A stretch of DNA of 64,000 bases from NCBI RefSeq assembly GCF_032854445.1, contig NC_088305.1:18215717-18279716 (forward strand), read 5' to 3'. Shown here one piece after another: positions 53,718 to 64,000 of the stretch. Below the pieces are notes generated by a model. It saw only the letters and a program-made list of their open reading frames with translations. It ran no database searches and was not told the DNA's origin. This DNA is from Liolophura sinensis (Eukaryota; Mollusca; Polyplacophora; Chitonida; Chitonidae). The translations under genes were made by a program, and so were the position numbers. The stretch's first letter is position 1, and each line of letters starts with the position of its first letter.

Positions 53718-55805
53718 GTCTCTACACACTATAGTCCCATCTCTTTATTTTACCGTCTTTGGCTGTTTTTTTTGTTCTTATACTTTTTTATCATATACTG
53801 TTTTACATGGTCTCACGTTGTTTGTTTGTTTTTCTGTCTATGTTTGCACCTTAGCTAAAAGGATACTGAAGACGTCGTAAAAAACACTAATACATGTCGT
53901 TAACTTAAACATTGTTAACGAGCAACGTTTGTCCATCGCAGAGAAGTAGCCAGTCTCAAAGGTGGCTATGTATTAACTCAAGTAGAGTTAAATCATTGTT
54001 ATGTATGACTATTTAACGTCTTCATGTACTGTTAGTCTGCGGACCTTTGTGAAAGCATAACAGGCCCTGTTATATATGTACAGAGCGGACCTGATGGAAA
54101 GCACCTTGTTCAATGCTCTATTTAACTGGCTGTTCATTGGCTGTTAATTCTGTGTTTAAAAATAGTTGAATCCACCTGGGACGTATATAAGCCGTGTTTT
54201 CTGTGCAGAGTGGAGGTATTTTTGCTGCATCCACTGGGAGCCAGGAGAGTGTGCGACGCTCTCGTATCGAGTCCATTATATTGATATGAGCTGGTGATGC
54301 CTGTTTCATTTGAGAGGACAGATTTTTATGCCGGCACCGTTTGTGTACCACAGTTGTACTGATGTCTGGTTTATGTGAACTTCTGCGGAAGTCACGTTTA
54401 TTGGTGTTCGGATCTTTATTATGATTATACAGTGTTGACTGTGTAATTTGTTTAACACGCTGACCTCACCTGACCGACAAGGTCGTCAAGGACTCTAAAC
54501 TGAAGTTTTCAGTTTTGCAAAGGACGTTCGTTCTGCCACAAGGTGACATTACTCTACGTCTCTGAACGGCTCGTTTGTGAGCTTCTGCGGGAGCTGTGAC
54601 TGTTCTAAAGTGGATTATACCTCCATGCCTGTATTTACCCTGTGTTGTGCTCTGCGGGTGTGACGTCATTCAAAGGCTTGACTGTTCCAGTTCTGTGTAA
54701 CCTGTGTACTGTGTTCGCGTTCGCTATCCTAGCGAAGTACCTGACTAGGACAATTTGTGACTTGTGTGAATTGTGTGTTTATCCCATGGTCTTTACGTTG
54801 GATCTCCTGGAACACGCTCCTTGGGATGCAAAGGTGAACTGGAAACTTTTAAAGACCGGTAATACTGATGTGTATGTTTTTTTTATGTTGTTGTTGAACT
54901 GTCTGTAAACTGTACGTCTCATTTTATATATAAAGCCATTGTTTGCATTGTAATATTGAGTCACTGAGTCTGTTTTCTGTTGCTGTTTTCAATACCGTAA
55001 CATCATCTATAACCAACAACAAAAATGGCCTAAACCATCTAATAAAAGGAATAAAGTTAACGGTCTACTCACCAGTTTAAAGGAGTCCTCACTTCCAGGA
55101 ATGTTAACAGGAATGGAGATATGTTAAGTGTCCGGATCGGTGAAATGGCGCATACAATTTAAAGAACACTATGGTTCTAGGAAATAGTACGCAAGGTCGT
55201 CCTAGGTAGAAAAATACCACGAACAACCGCCGAACTTTTTTGTTTATTTACTGGTTTTAGGGCCACTTTCCTGGCGGATATCGTGGCCCATCAAATCAGT
55301 GTTTTATTATTTTTTTTTAACACATGAATATTTTGGTTACATAACAGCAGTGCGTTGGTATACTATTTACATATGTACATGAGTCAATTAGTGGGATTAA
55401 CCTCTTTGTGGTAGAATGTTACAGCTTTTTCTATAGGTTCAAATGCTGCCATGGTTATTTAACAGAAAGGGGATAAATAGTAAGCTATTTACAGGGATTA
55501 ACGTTATCTTTACATTAGAAATACATAGATCTGCATTAAAAAATTACAATGAGTTGCCTATACAGAAATTTACACAGAGAGAAAACAACAGTAGTGCCTT
55601 TATTTATTGGTTAACAGTTTTGTTCTCTTGCTTCCTCCTCTGTGGCATGGAGTTAAGGAGCTCCCGCCACTTATACCGGACGCCGTCCAGGAAAAACCAG
55701 CGTACTGGAAACCTGTGCCTGTAACAGGTGCGACAAGTATAAATCAGGAGCAAGGAAACTTCGAAAATGTTGGGACTTTTATACACACGCTGGCTCTAAG
55801 ACGCC
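53718..55805. other. 3' flank of the coiled-coil gene, mostly unassigned
   Basis: A TATA-like TATATAAG at 54184-54191 is followed by G/T-rich, structured sequence up to about 55010, which may be an unrecognised element or transcript. I could not find LTR-type ends with flanking duplications. AATAAA occurs at 55040. Confidence 0.4.
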
Positions 55806-55812
55806 ACCTCTG

Positions 55813-56118
55813 ATTGGCTGAGTAAATTCATAACAAGCGGTGATTGGTCGAATGATGTCGGTAACAACACCCATAATACGTTGTGTAATGCGTTGTGCAA
55901 TACATTGAACAACACTTCACGTCACGAACGTCATATTTATTCCACGCTATAAGACTAACTCTGGAAAGCCCGGGAACGCGGGAAGTATGAGAGCTCGCTC
56001 CGATTGGACGTTTCAAACCACGTGACCCAAACTTTTTGGCCCGTTCCAAATCACGTGACCCAAACTTTTTAGGCCCGCTCTGCGATAGTAGTTATCTCCC
56101 CTTGCAGTATGCGATTGG
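55813..56118. promoter_or_regulatory. candidate regulatory cluster: CCAAT boxes and tandem CACGTGAC
   Basis: Inverted CCAAT cores (ATTGG) lie at 55813, 55843, 56003 and 56114. A 33-bp unit CACGTGACCCAAACTTTTT followed by GGCCCG is duplicated, with E-boxes at 56019-56024 and 56052-56057. There is no supported gene beside it, so the target is unknown. Confidence 0.45.
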
Positions 56119-56594
56119 AACTTATTACGCGATCATAACATTCATATATTTACATATCGCGATAATGACGTTCTAATATGTTGCGTCATGCCTTGCTTCA
56201 TCTTCCTATGTAATAAATTATGTCATACATTGCGTAATACGTTGCATAATCTTAAGAGTTCTAAAGTAGAACTATTACTACTGAGGATGCAGAGTTCACA
56301 GTAATCACAGATAATGAAGTTGCAGCCAAACCTCTAGACCTTGTACAGGGTTTTGAATGCTTGCTGGCCGCATATTACCTGTTCAACATTTCTTACTCCT
56401 CTTTCTCCGATGAATACGTTGACATTCACACAGAATATTATACTTAACCTCGCAGATGATTCAACTACCCCAAGGAAAGTGTTGACCTTGCTGTGTAAGA
56501 TAAACAAATAATGTTTTGTGACAGTTAAATTGTAAGAAAAACTCTAAAGGGTTTAACAAATTCATTCCACTGTTAAGAATGCACGTGGTCACTT
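56119..56594. other. nothing recognised
   Basis: AT-rich sequence, no supported feature. Confidence 0.5.
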
Positions 56595-56890
56595 TGTTGA
56601 TGCACCAATGAAGTGGATGCTACAAAAGTTAGGATTGTATTTTCTAGAAATGTAATTGTTTTAACAAACATGTCCACATTGTCAACATAATATTAACATA
56701 CATTTAAGTTGATGTTAACCAAGATGGGACTGAAAGAACTTAGAATTGCACTATGTGAAACTTTGGTCATAAATGTTTAAACAAAGATGGTCCCCTTAGT
56801 GAGATATTAAGTACAAGTTGATGTTGAAGAAGATGAGATTGCATTTTCTGAAACTTTGGTCATAAATGTTGTGATCTAAAACTACTGTTG
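56595..56890. repeat. about 115-bp tandem repeat, three diverged units
   Basis: GAAACTTTGGTCATAAATGTT recurs at about 56757 and 56850 (20-21 bases each, near identical). AGTTGATGTT followed by AAGATGRGA precedes both. A more diverged first unit starts near 56597 (TTTGTTGATGCACC, TTTTCTAGAAATGTAATTG). Confidence 0.7.
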
Positions 56891-57281
56891 CTAAATAAAT
56901 AAACATTTTTGGCACTTCACCCAAAGTATAGCAAATATGTCATTTCGTTTGACGATCTACTTAAAGAGAGTTTGTACTTTTTGTGTGAAAAGAGGATTTA
57001 CATGTAAATCTGAGACTGCCATATGTAGAACACTAAAGCTTCTCTTGGTGAACAGTGCCACCTTGTATTTGGACCCAGGAGAATGCATGGTGATCACGGA
57101 TAGTACCAGTGCTTGTATTTGTTCTTTTACTGACAGTGCACTTTACTGCTATCTCTCTTTTTCTTTTTCCCGGACTCGGTTTATGCATGGATATTTCTAA
57201 AATTCAGTGACAAAGACAAACATTTGTGCTAAACATCAATATTCTGTTGTGTAATGGCTTACTGTCATGACTGTAGTATTT
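56891..57281. other. nothing recognised
   Basis: An 87-codon open frame (56937-57200) has no domain or splice evidence and is not called. Confidence 0.45.
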
Positions 57282-57368
57282 ATTTTACTTATTGGTGTTT
57301 TACGCCTTAGTCAAGAATACTTCACTTACACCATGACAGCCAGCAAAAAGGTGGGAAGAAGCTGGTCA
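57282..57368 (-). mobile_element. SINE 3' fragment
   Basis: TTATTGGTGTTTTACGCC, TTAGTCAAGAATACTTCAC and CAGCCAGCAAAAAGGTGGGA. Confidence 0.75.
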
Positions 57369-57479
57369 ATCCTAACAGGCTATAGTCACTCGTTAGACAG
57401 TAGTTAATTAGAGCAGCGTTATCACAAGTCTAGGTAGTCCTGTGACTCGTCAATGCATAGTCATGCGACTAACTGAATG

Positions 57480-57735
57480 ACTTATCTGACAAGCGGAGAG
57501 TCCATTGACCAGCGGAAGGAGGCCTTGGAGCAAATGAGCGAGTCTTTTGACCATGAAAGCGAGTATTTTGTCTAGTTTAGTGATTTTTTTGACTAAATGC
57601 ATGAGTCTGGTGACTACTTATGTGAGTTTTATGACTGACCAAGTGAGTCTTTCATAACTCAGCTGATCCTGTCAAATGGCTCAGTTTTCTGAATGAAATT
57701 AGCTCAATTCATTAACTCAGATTATTGAGTCAGTT
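57480..57735. repeat. degenerate minisatellite (about 27-30 bp)
   Basis: Recurring TGA(C)C/T-rich units ending in GAGTCT or GAGTTT (CGAGTCTTTTGACCATGAAA, TGAGTCTGGTGACTACTTA, GTGAGTCTTTCATAACTCA). Confidence 0.6.
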
Positions 57736-57761
57736 GACCCGAACTTTTCTCTCTGTTTATG

Positions 57762-57817
57762 GACTTACCGATTCGCTCAGTTTACCCGCCGATGACGGCG
57801 TGGATGTTTCCCCTCAC
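57762..57817 (+). repeat. direct repeat, left copy, around the two-exon gene
   Basis: GATTCGCTCAGTTTACCCGC, then CGATGACGGCGTGGATGTTT and CCCCTCAC. It matches 58611-58666 at roughly 84 percent. Confidence 0.85.
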
Positions 57818-57890
57818 GTCTGTTAATCGAATAATCGAAAATTGTCCGAGTCTGTGTACGTAGCGCCGCGTGGCTGTTTTCTAACCAAGC

Positions 57891-57898
57891 ATATATAC
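57891..57898 (+). promoter_or_regulatory. TATA box of the two-exon gene
   Basis: ATATATAC lies 97-104 bases before the ATG at 57995. A start near 57922 would give a 5' UTR of about 70 bases. Confidence 0.45.
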
Positions 57899-57994
57899 TA
57901 AAACGGTTAACACGGTTGTTAGCTGATCATTTCTACCAGTCTATATTTTCCAGAAGAATTCTACCTAGTTGTATTTATTTTTACACTGCGAAGA

Positions 57995-58694
57995 ATGGCT
58001 GAACAAATGCAATTTTCACCGAACACTGACGTGAGTTCATGTTTAGCGTTAATAGATTAAGTATCTTTATACAATTAAATGTAAAATACAACTAAGGTAT
58101 GTTTTGCATTAATTGGATGTTTACAGAACTATAGTCATATTATGCAAACAAAAGAGTGATTAATTTTTTTACTGTTCGATTATTTGGTAGACTCCTCGCG
58201 GACAGATGGGCTACAACAGGGAAATTTTTGATACAGTGCATGGAAGTCTGGGCACTCCTCGCAGACAGGCGAGTTACAGTAGAGAAATTCTCGATGCAGT
58301 GCGTACAAGATTGAGCTTCACAGAAAACACAGAAAGGGATGAACACGCGATGAAACAACAGAATCGAAATAATATGGACCAATACCAACACACTAGCGAT
58401 GAACCTAATGATAGTCGTAATAATTATGAAGAAGAATATTATTATTATTTGGAAACTGAAAACGGCGTATATATATACTTTGTGTGTCCATGTGGGGATG
58501 AACCGCCGTGTTTGTGTTGCACGGACAGACAGTGTTTTTTTTTTTTTGTTTTTTGTTTTTTTTTTTTCAATAATTTGAAAACGTACAAAGGCGAGTTGTT
58601 GCGGGCCCGTGACGTATCGATTCGCTCAGTTTACGCGCCGATGACGGCGTGTACGTTCCCCCTAACACACGGCGACGACAGGGCCGGGGACTAA
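57995..58694 (+). CDS. two-exon gene with tandem 21-residue repeat, unrecognised
   Basis: Exons are 57995-58030 (MAEQMQFSPNTD, donor GAC|GTGAGT) and 58191-58694 (acceptor TTTGGTAG), phase 0, 179 residues. Residues 13-53 are two copies of TPR-x-Q-x2-Y-x-REI-x-D-x-V-x3-L. An acidic Asn/Glu/Tyr stretch (NNYEEEYYYYLETENG) follows, then a cysteine group (CPCGDEPPCLCCTDRQC). A poly-T run then encodes Phe repeats. This run makes the last third doubtful: it may be an intron polypyrimidine tract or a 3' UTR. The tail overlaps a direct repeat copy. The function is unknown. Confidence 0.52.
58611..58666 (+). repeat. direct repeat, right copy
   Basis: CGATTCGCTCAGTTTACGCG, then CCGATGACGGCGTGTACGTT. It lies inside the 3' part of the predicted coding region and contains the near-palindrome CGCCGATGACGGCG. 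Confidence 0.85.
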
Positions 58695-58749
58695 AAGGTA
58701 GTAACAGCTGTGTGCCCTGACGTAAACTTATCAATTCGATATTCCACCA

Positions 58750-58935
58750 GTGAACTTTTCGCTCAGTTTAGTGGATGTACCTTTTACACACGACCAGCAG
58801 TTACGGCATTACTGTACTGACAATGCGCCGAATGCCACTGATGATAAACCGTTAAAATATTATACGGAAGATGAAAATCACCGCGACCATACCGAAAAAG
58901 AACGTGAAATATCCGAAAGGCAGTTCTTTCCCTGA
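58750..58935 (+). CDS. short acidic open frame, doubtful
   Basis: A 61-codon frame behind a third partial repeat (TTCGCTCAGTTTA at 58758) has coding-like composition (DNAPNATDDKPLKYYTEDEN, then HRDHTEKEREISERQFFP). It may be a further exon of the two-exon gene read after the poly-T region, or a decayed paralogue. No splice acceptor was fixed. Confidence 0.3.
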   Translation: MNFSLSLVDVPFTHDQQLRHYCTDNAPNATDDKPLKYYTEDENHRDHTEKEREISERQFFP

Positions 58936-61592
58936 TCTAAACGTATGGGTGTATTTAATCGGCTCGACAACGTGGTTCAGGAGGTTTTTCTCCTTTATAT
59001 CGTGCATCGTCCGTACGAGCTAATGTATTTAGTTGTCAGTTTGTTTTAGCGCTGGAATGATCATATTATACGCGTAAACTTAAAACAATTTTTTTCAGCA
59101 CCTTAAAACCCCCTTATTAACTCTTATTTAGCCCTTAATTGAAAGATAAAAAGAAATGTGTCAATTTCGAGTTCAAATCCAACCAACAAGGGATAAATTT
59201 TTTTTTACCCAGTTCTTTTCTATTGATTTTAGAAACAATCGATTTTACGACATTTGGGTAAGATTACTACTTATGTATCGCCACTGAGAGATTATCTGAG
59301 AGTAAATAAAGGCATACATAAACACAAAAACACATCTGAGTTCACAAATCACACAAAGTTGGTGGTCTGGTTAGGGCAATAGGGCTGGTCTACGGTAGCG
59401 GTGCATACGTTGTAAGAGGTATCAGACATTTAATTGTTGTGAAATCAAACAAAGAATTTGTGGTCTGCTTTTCATACCCAGTTTTCTAAAACAAAGAACC
59501 AGGAAAGGCGCACTTTGCGCGTGTACAGGGGTGGGTGTTTGGAGGAAGGGTTTATGGAGGGCGGGGTGGGTACAAAAGTGTGTGAATGAGGCGTTGAGTG
59601 CATGGTTATGCACGAGATTATGAAAGAAAGAAGACTTCCAAAAAATTCTCCGGCTCACTGGTGAGCTCAATGTGACAAAAGCGGATTGTGTGTCGGCTGT
59701 ACACCATAAACCTCATGCGCCTTTGTATAGAATTCTTCCGCCAAACTGTTAACCGCATGTTGAAATACAGGAAGTCAAAGAACGCAGTCTGCACAGAGGA
59801 CAAGTGAAAACCCGTCGGTGTCAGGGTAACACGTGGGCTGTGGGCGCTGCTGAGAGTGTTCGCAATCTGTGGCTATATATCCGGGAAAACGATAACACAA
59901 CCGCCATGAGAAGCACGGTAAGTCTGCTACAAAACCTTGACATATTGTATGTTTCTGGACAGCTTGAAATGTGCTTTTTGAATCGGTTTGTCTTGATAGA
60001 TGTCCGCATATTTCCGTGTTACCTTCTCGAACTCGGCAGTTATGCTTGCCCGATCCGTCATTCCCATGTTTAGGCTGGCCCATTGCACACACAGGCCAAA
60101 AAAAGCCGAAGGAAGCCCTGGATATCTCAATTTGGAAACATATATTTACTTTTAATACATTCCTTTACTTCGACATTTTTGATGTTCTTTGTGATATTTA
60201 TAAGAACACCTGACGTGTGAGAGTCAAATTGGATTAGGCAATCGCACTTCCCGCAGGACATTAATCAAGCCGCGAACCGAAAATGTGCGACTTGTCGTAT
60301 CGACTTGTCGCATGGCACATGTTAAATAAAAATAAGATAAGACTATTTCGTAAGCCGGGTTCAGACTATACGTCATCATTTATTCATTCAAACGATTCTG
60401 GGTGGTGGCAGAGGTACACTCTTTTTACAATCATGTTAATATAGTGGTTACAGTTTTACAGATACTATATACGTCAAATACAATCTCTATTATACTTACG
60501 TATGATTATATTTAGCTCAGTTTTCTCTTAATAAATTTACTTAGTTTATGCATGGTATAGGACTTTAGGTCTAGAATATTAATTTGGGACGATGTGCCGT
60601 CGAAGATCATCAAAGTATGTGCACTTAACTCCGAAGTGAAACTCTTCCACGACGTCGCCACATTATACTTTGTGTGGTATGTGATCTCTCTTGGGGTCCT
60701 GTCTTAACCGGTACGCCCAACAACCTGAATCTCCTGCCATACAGATCTTTAAGAATTACGAATATTTCATAATACATGGTCGATAGAAAGTAAGATTGTA
60801 CTTGGTCTGGTAGACTTATAATTAGTTCTCATGTTTATGTTATTTGTTTACATATGCGATCCACGAGCGAACGTTCCATTGTGGGAATCTGTGTGCTGCC
60901 CCCATTTAGCATGTTATCTCGTCGGGTGGACAGGTTAAATTTCCCCTGTCATTCTCTTCAATCACATGTTTTGACAATATAAGCCCACTGTGTTTAGTTA
61001 GGAGTCCAGTGTAACTCACTTTTGTGTTTAGGTCAATAATTCATAATTTTTGTCCATGTGTTTGAACAAGATAGCCCAACATGATGATGCGCGTTTGTGA
61101 CAAAAATCTGGTGAAAATTTAAAAACAATAGTCTGCATATGTAGAACAGTGCACTTACCACATAACTAACAGTTCATTTCACTTCACATTTTGTAACTGT
61201 AAATTTGGGTTAAATCTTGTCAAATCTCCTCGTTCTCGATGCACTGGCCACTGGTCATAGTTGGGCGTGTTCCCCTACGTCGGATCTAACTGCACAAAAA
61301 TAACCTATTTTGAAGTAAGTAACTTTCTGAGAAAGTGGCTGAGGGTATAGAAAATTATAGTATGTCATAGCCTAGGAGTTGTCTCAGATTAAATCGTGAA
61401 AAAATCAGATCAGATTGACGTTGTTGTTGCAACACGTTACACACTATAATTCTATTCTGACTGATACTCGCTATGTTTTGAGAGAAATAAACAATACTTT
61501 GGAATGGGTTTGAGAGTGTTTACCTGGCTGAAAGTTATAACATAAACACTGACAAAAAAAACGATCACGTGGTCGAGCACAGGTAGAGCCTT
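58936..61592. other. mostly unassigned; AATAAA at 59305
   Basis: AATAAA at 59305-59310 could end the two-exon gene's transcript. A minus-strand frame from ATG 60067 to 59927 (MGMTDRASITAEFEKVTRKY, then ADIYQDKPIQKAHFKLSR) has gene-like composition but no supported start exon or donor. Nothing else was recognised. Confidence 0.35.
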
Positions 61593-61980
61593 TAGCACTT
61601 GGCCTCAGTGTGGGTGGGGCTATCCCAGGTAGTTTGGATAAGCTACAATACAAAGTACTTCCCCAAACATCAAGCATTACTTACAAAATCGTTTCCGTTT
61701 AAAATCGATATTTCAGAAAATGACATCTGTTCATACTGCAGAATGGAAACCGAAACAACAGATGATGTGTTTTTGTATTGCCCACTTGTTCAAAGTGTTT
61801 GGTAGGAATTCAAATAGTGAGTTATAAACGACGTGATTATGTTTGAAAAAGGAACAGTTATTCCTGAATACTCTCTTGATATTAACAAAGCAGTGCATTT
61901 ATCAAAACACATTTAAAACAGCAACTTTAAGATTTACAGCATTTTTACAAAAACTAAAACACCAGTATATATCTGAAAGT
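61593..61980 (+). pseudogene. LINE ORF2 zinc-knuckle fragment
   Basis: ALLTKSFPFKIDISENDICS joins a knuckle CSYCRMETETTDDVFLYCP, followed by LVQSVW and then stops. The His usual in this C2HC knuckle is Asp here. This region follows the reverse transcriptase in many non-LTR elements. Only the 3' scrap is present. Confidence 0.7.
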
Positions 61981-62159
61981 TTTTTTTGCAACAATGAACC
62001 CAAACTTTAGAAGCTTTAACGTTAAATGGACATTTGTAAAAGGTGTTATCGAACGGGTTCACGGTGTGAATTAAACTTATGTTTGGATTGCAAAAAATAG
62101 ATGACTTCTAGGAATGGGTCTATATTTCAGATACATTCCACGTTTTTGAGAAGACATAT

Positions 62160-64000
62160 CAGTTCTTTGATTATCTGGTGGCTAGATATCAGTGGTCTCT
62201 GCCAGATGTATATTTTCCCAATATATCTCTAAGACATAAATTTGAAGATGTATTATTTGTTTAGCATTCTCTGCGTTGGGCAAATAAAAATGCGTAAAAA
62301 TGTGTGAACTTCTGTTGACAATAGGTCCCTTTAAAAGGAAAGATAACAACCACATGTCTCGCCGAAAGACCAAATTTTCCAAAATTCAAAATGTCCTGTA
62401 CGTAATTCTTGAGTCTGTTTGACACTTACTTACGGCAATTGAAACCCTTTTCTCATGTGTATCGTGTTTAAACTGAACGTGAAAAAAACAAACAAATTAC
62501 TAATTGTTATTAAACCTTGAATCTTATCAATTCACTCGGTATGAAGATCTCTTTACCCAGCCTTGGGTATATATAAAGAATCGGCTGATGATTTTGTTGG
62601 TTGCTGATCCATTTCTCACTCAATCCACCTAACATCAACCTCAGCTTTACAAACTTTCGGCCATTTCCTTTCAGGTGAAAGAAATTGAAGTAACTTTCAC
62701 CAGGCGGGCAACAGAAAACGGTGCTTGTTTGTCTGTTTTGTTTTTTGTCGTTGTTTTTCTTAATTTTTTTTTTTTTTTTGGAATTAAAGGATTTAATGTT
62801 AGTAATTCTTTGGTGGACTTTAGAAACCATGTTCATGTAGCCATTGTGCAGGTGCTCTGACGAAAATGTGAGTAAAGGCACTCTTTAGATATGCTTTTCA
62901 GCAGTCTATCATCATAATGTCTATCGTATGCCTACTTTGAGGTATATTTCTCTAAAACCCTGTGTAACACCGTACCGCTGTATACACCCAGGTGTTCACA
63001 CAAATGTACGGCCGGGGTAAGGAAAACCTGAATCCGGTTCCTAATCTGCTAATCGTTCTGAGCCTAGATGATACATACCCTAGGCCGTAACCTGATTATA
63101 CAGCGTCGACCGACTTACCCCATTGACAAGCCTTTAGTGTTTGCTCATATCAGCCCTGGCCTGGCTGCTGGTCAGTCTCCTGCCAACATACTCTGCTTGA
63201 CAAAGATAGAGGGCACTCTAAACTATGCGCCCCCTTGACCCCCACCCTCCCACACCCAAATCCCCTGTCTTCATTTCAGTCGGTGCTTTGTTCGCGAAGT
63301 AATCGAACTTAACACGGAATACATAGCTGTCCGAGTTTCGGTTACTCTCAGTCACTGGACTGTTGTATAATGTAAATCATAAATATACGGTGTAGATCAT
63401 GTTTTAATCTTAGTTTAATTTATGTTTACCTTTTATAACATTCTGTACTGCAGAAATATCACTGATACAAACACTAGCAACCTTCGAATCAGGGACAATT
63501 TTCGACTTTTTAAAACTTATTTATGCTTGTAACCTATTCCTTGTTTTGTACTGTACATATGTTATATGTTGTCGAGGAGACCCCCGGGTGGTCACTGGGC
63601 CGTGGGGAATCCTCGTTAAACGTATAAAGCATTACATTACCTTACATTACTTCATCATTTGATTCCGTAAAAAGTATGCTCGAATACGTCCATTTATACG
63701 ACACATTGTGTTATATTTCTATTCGGTAACGAGTCAAGGAGAAAATTATTACCCGTCATTTGGTTACCTGCTACATACTTTTCTTCAATGCGTTTGTAAG
63801 AAAACACAACAAATAATACAACCAGAGCTATTGGGGAAGTGGGGTGAAAACAGACGTAAACGGCCACAGCCCTTTTTCTGGTAAAGTTTATTTCTTTTAG
63901 CAGTCGCCTATATTCAGCTGTATGTAAACTCAATTAATCCTCGCTTGGGGCACGAATGAAACAACATCGCATTTCCTGCCTTGTAAAAATTGCAAGTTAA
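62160..64000. other. nothing recognised
   Basis: AT-rich with a poly-T run near 62765. No supported gene, element or repeat up to the window end. Confidence 0.5.

Noticed and set aside
54060-55010. Solo LTR
   Set aside because: A TATA box and TG-starting sequences exist, but no TG...CA boundaries with matching target duplications could be set.
55443-55813. Overlapping 60-93-codon frames on both strands
   Set aside because: No splice sites, start context or domain favour any of them.
59870-59918. First exon ATG AGA AGC ACG|GTAAGT on + with a nearby TATATAT
   Set aside because: The TATA-like sequence is too close to the ATG, and no following exon was found. It also overlaps the minus-strand frame at 59.9-60.07 kb.

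Overview
The window looks like the nuclear genome of a marine invertebrate, most probably a mollusc. It is AT-rich and intron-rich, full of short tandem arrays, and carries many copies of a tRNA-derived SINE whose tail reads as a conserved GAAATATTCTTGAGTACGGC motif followed by AAATAAATAAA. I recall that tail from molluscan genomes; the species cannot be named from the sequence. No prokaryotic gene, tRNA gene, rRNA gene or CRISPR array was seen.

Layout. 0-2 kb: (AT)n and two 44-bp tandem arrays. 2.0-9.5 kb (+): a complete six-exon gene for a secreted 366-residue protein I do not recognise, with signal peptide, cysteine clusters, a long amphipathic helical region and an RRRR processing-like site. 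9.6-14.6 kb: an intact SINE with perfect 10-bp target duplications, then a 2-kb satellite of 43-bp units. 14.96-24.36 kb (-): a complete five-exon carnosine synthase-like ATP-grasp ligase (858 residues, all splice phases consistent). 25.3-43 kb: repeat-rich DNA with a dead Tc1 transposase, LINE ORF1 and ORF2 remnants, microsatellites, four minisatellites, a perfect 38-bp palindrome, and several copies of an unclassified interspersed repeat (called R2 here).

43.5-50.5 kb: a decayed Polinton/adintovirus-like endogenous element. A broken protein-primed DNA polymerase B lies on +. Facing it on - are an adenain-type protease, a double-jelly-roll-type major capsid protein, a small basic core-like protein and three further small ORFs, all with frameshifts or stops. 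A second, different polymerase B C-terminus lies just beyond, so at least two element lineages are represented. Integrase, packaging ATPase and terminal repeats were not found.

50.9-58.7 kb: three small spliced genes that I do not recognise. Two are divergent and share a short intergenic region with duplicated NRF1-like sites, an E-box, a CCAAT box and a TATA box: a Ser/Pro-rich coiled-coil protein (+, five exons, all introns phase 2) and a gene with tandemly duplicated exon cassettes (-). The third (+, two exons) carries a tandem 21-residue repeat and is flanked by direct repeats. They are the best candidates for something undescribed. 59-64 kb holds a LINE zinc-knuckle fragment and otherwise nothing recognisable.

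How the genes work together: the carnosine synthase-like ligase and the secreted-protein gene look like independent host genes. The element genes form one former viral replication/capsid cassette. No functional link between the three small genes and the element is shown, only proximity.
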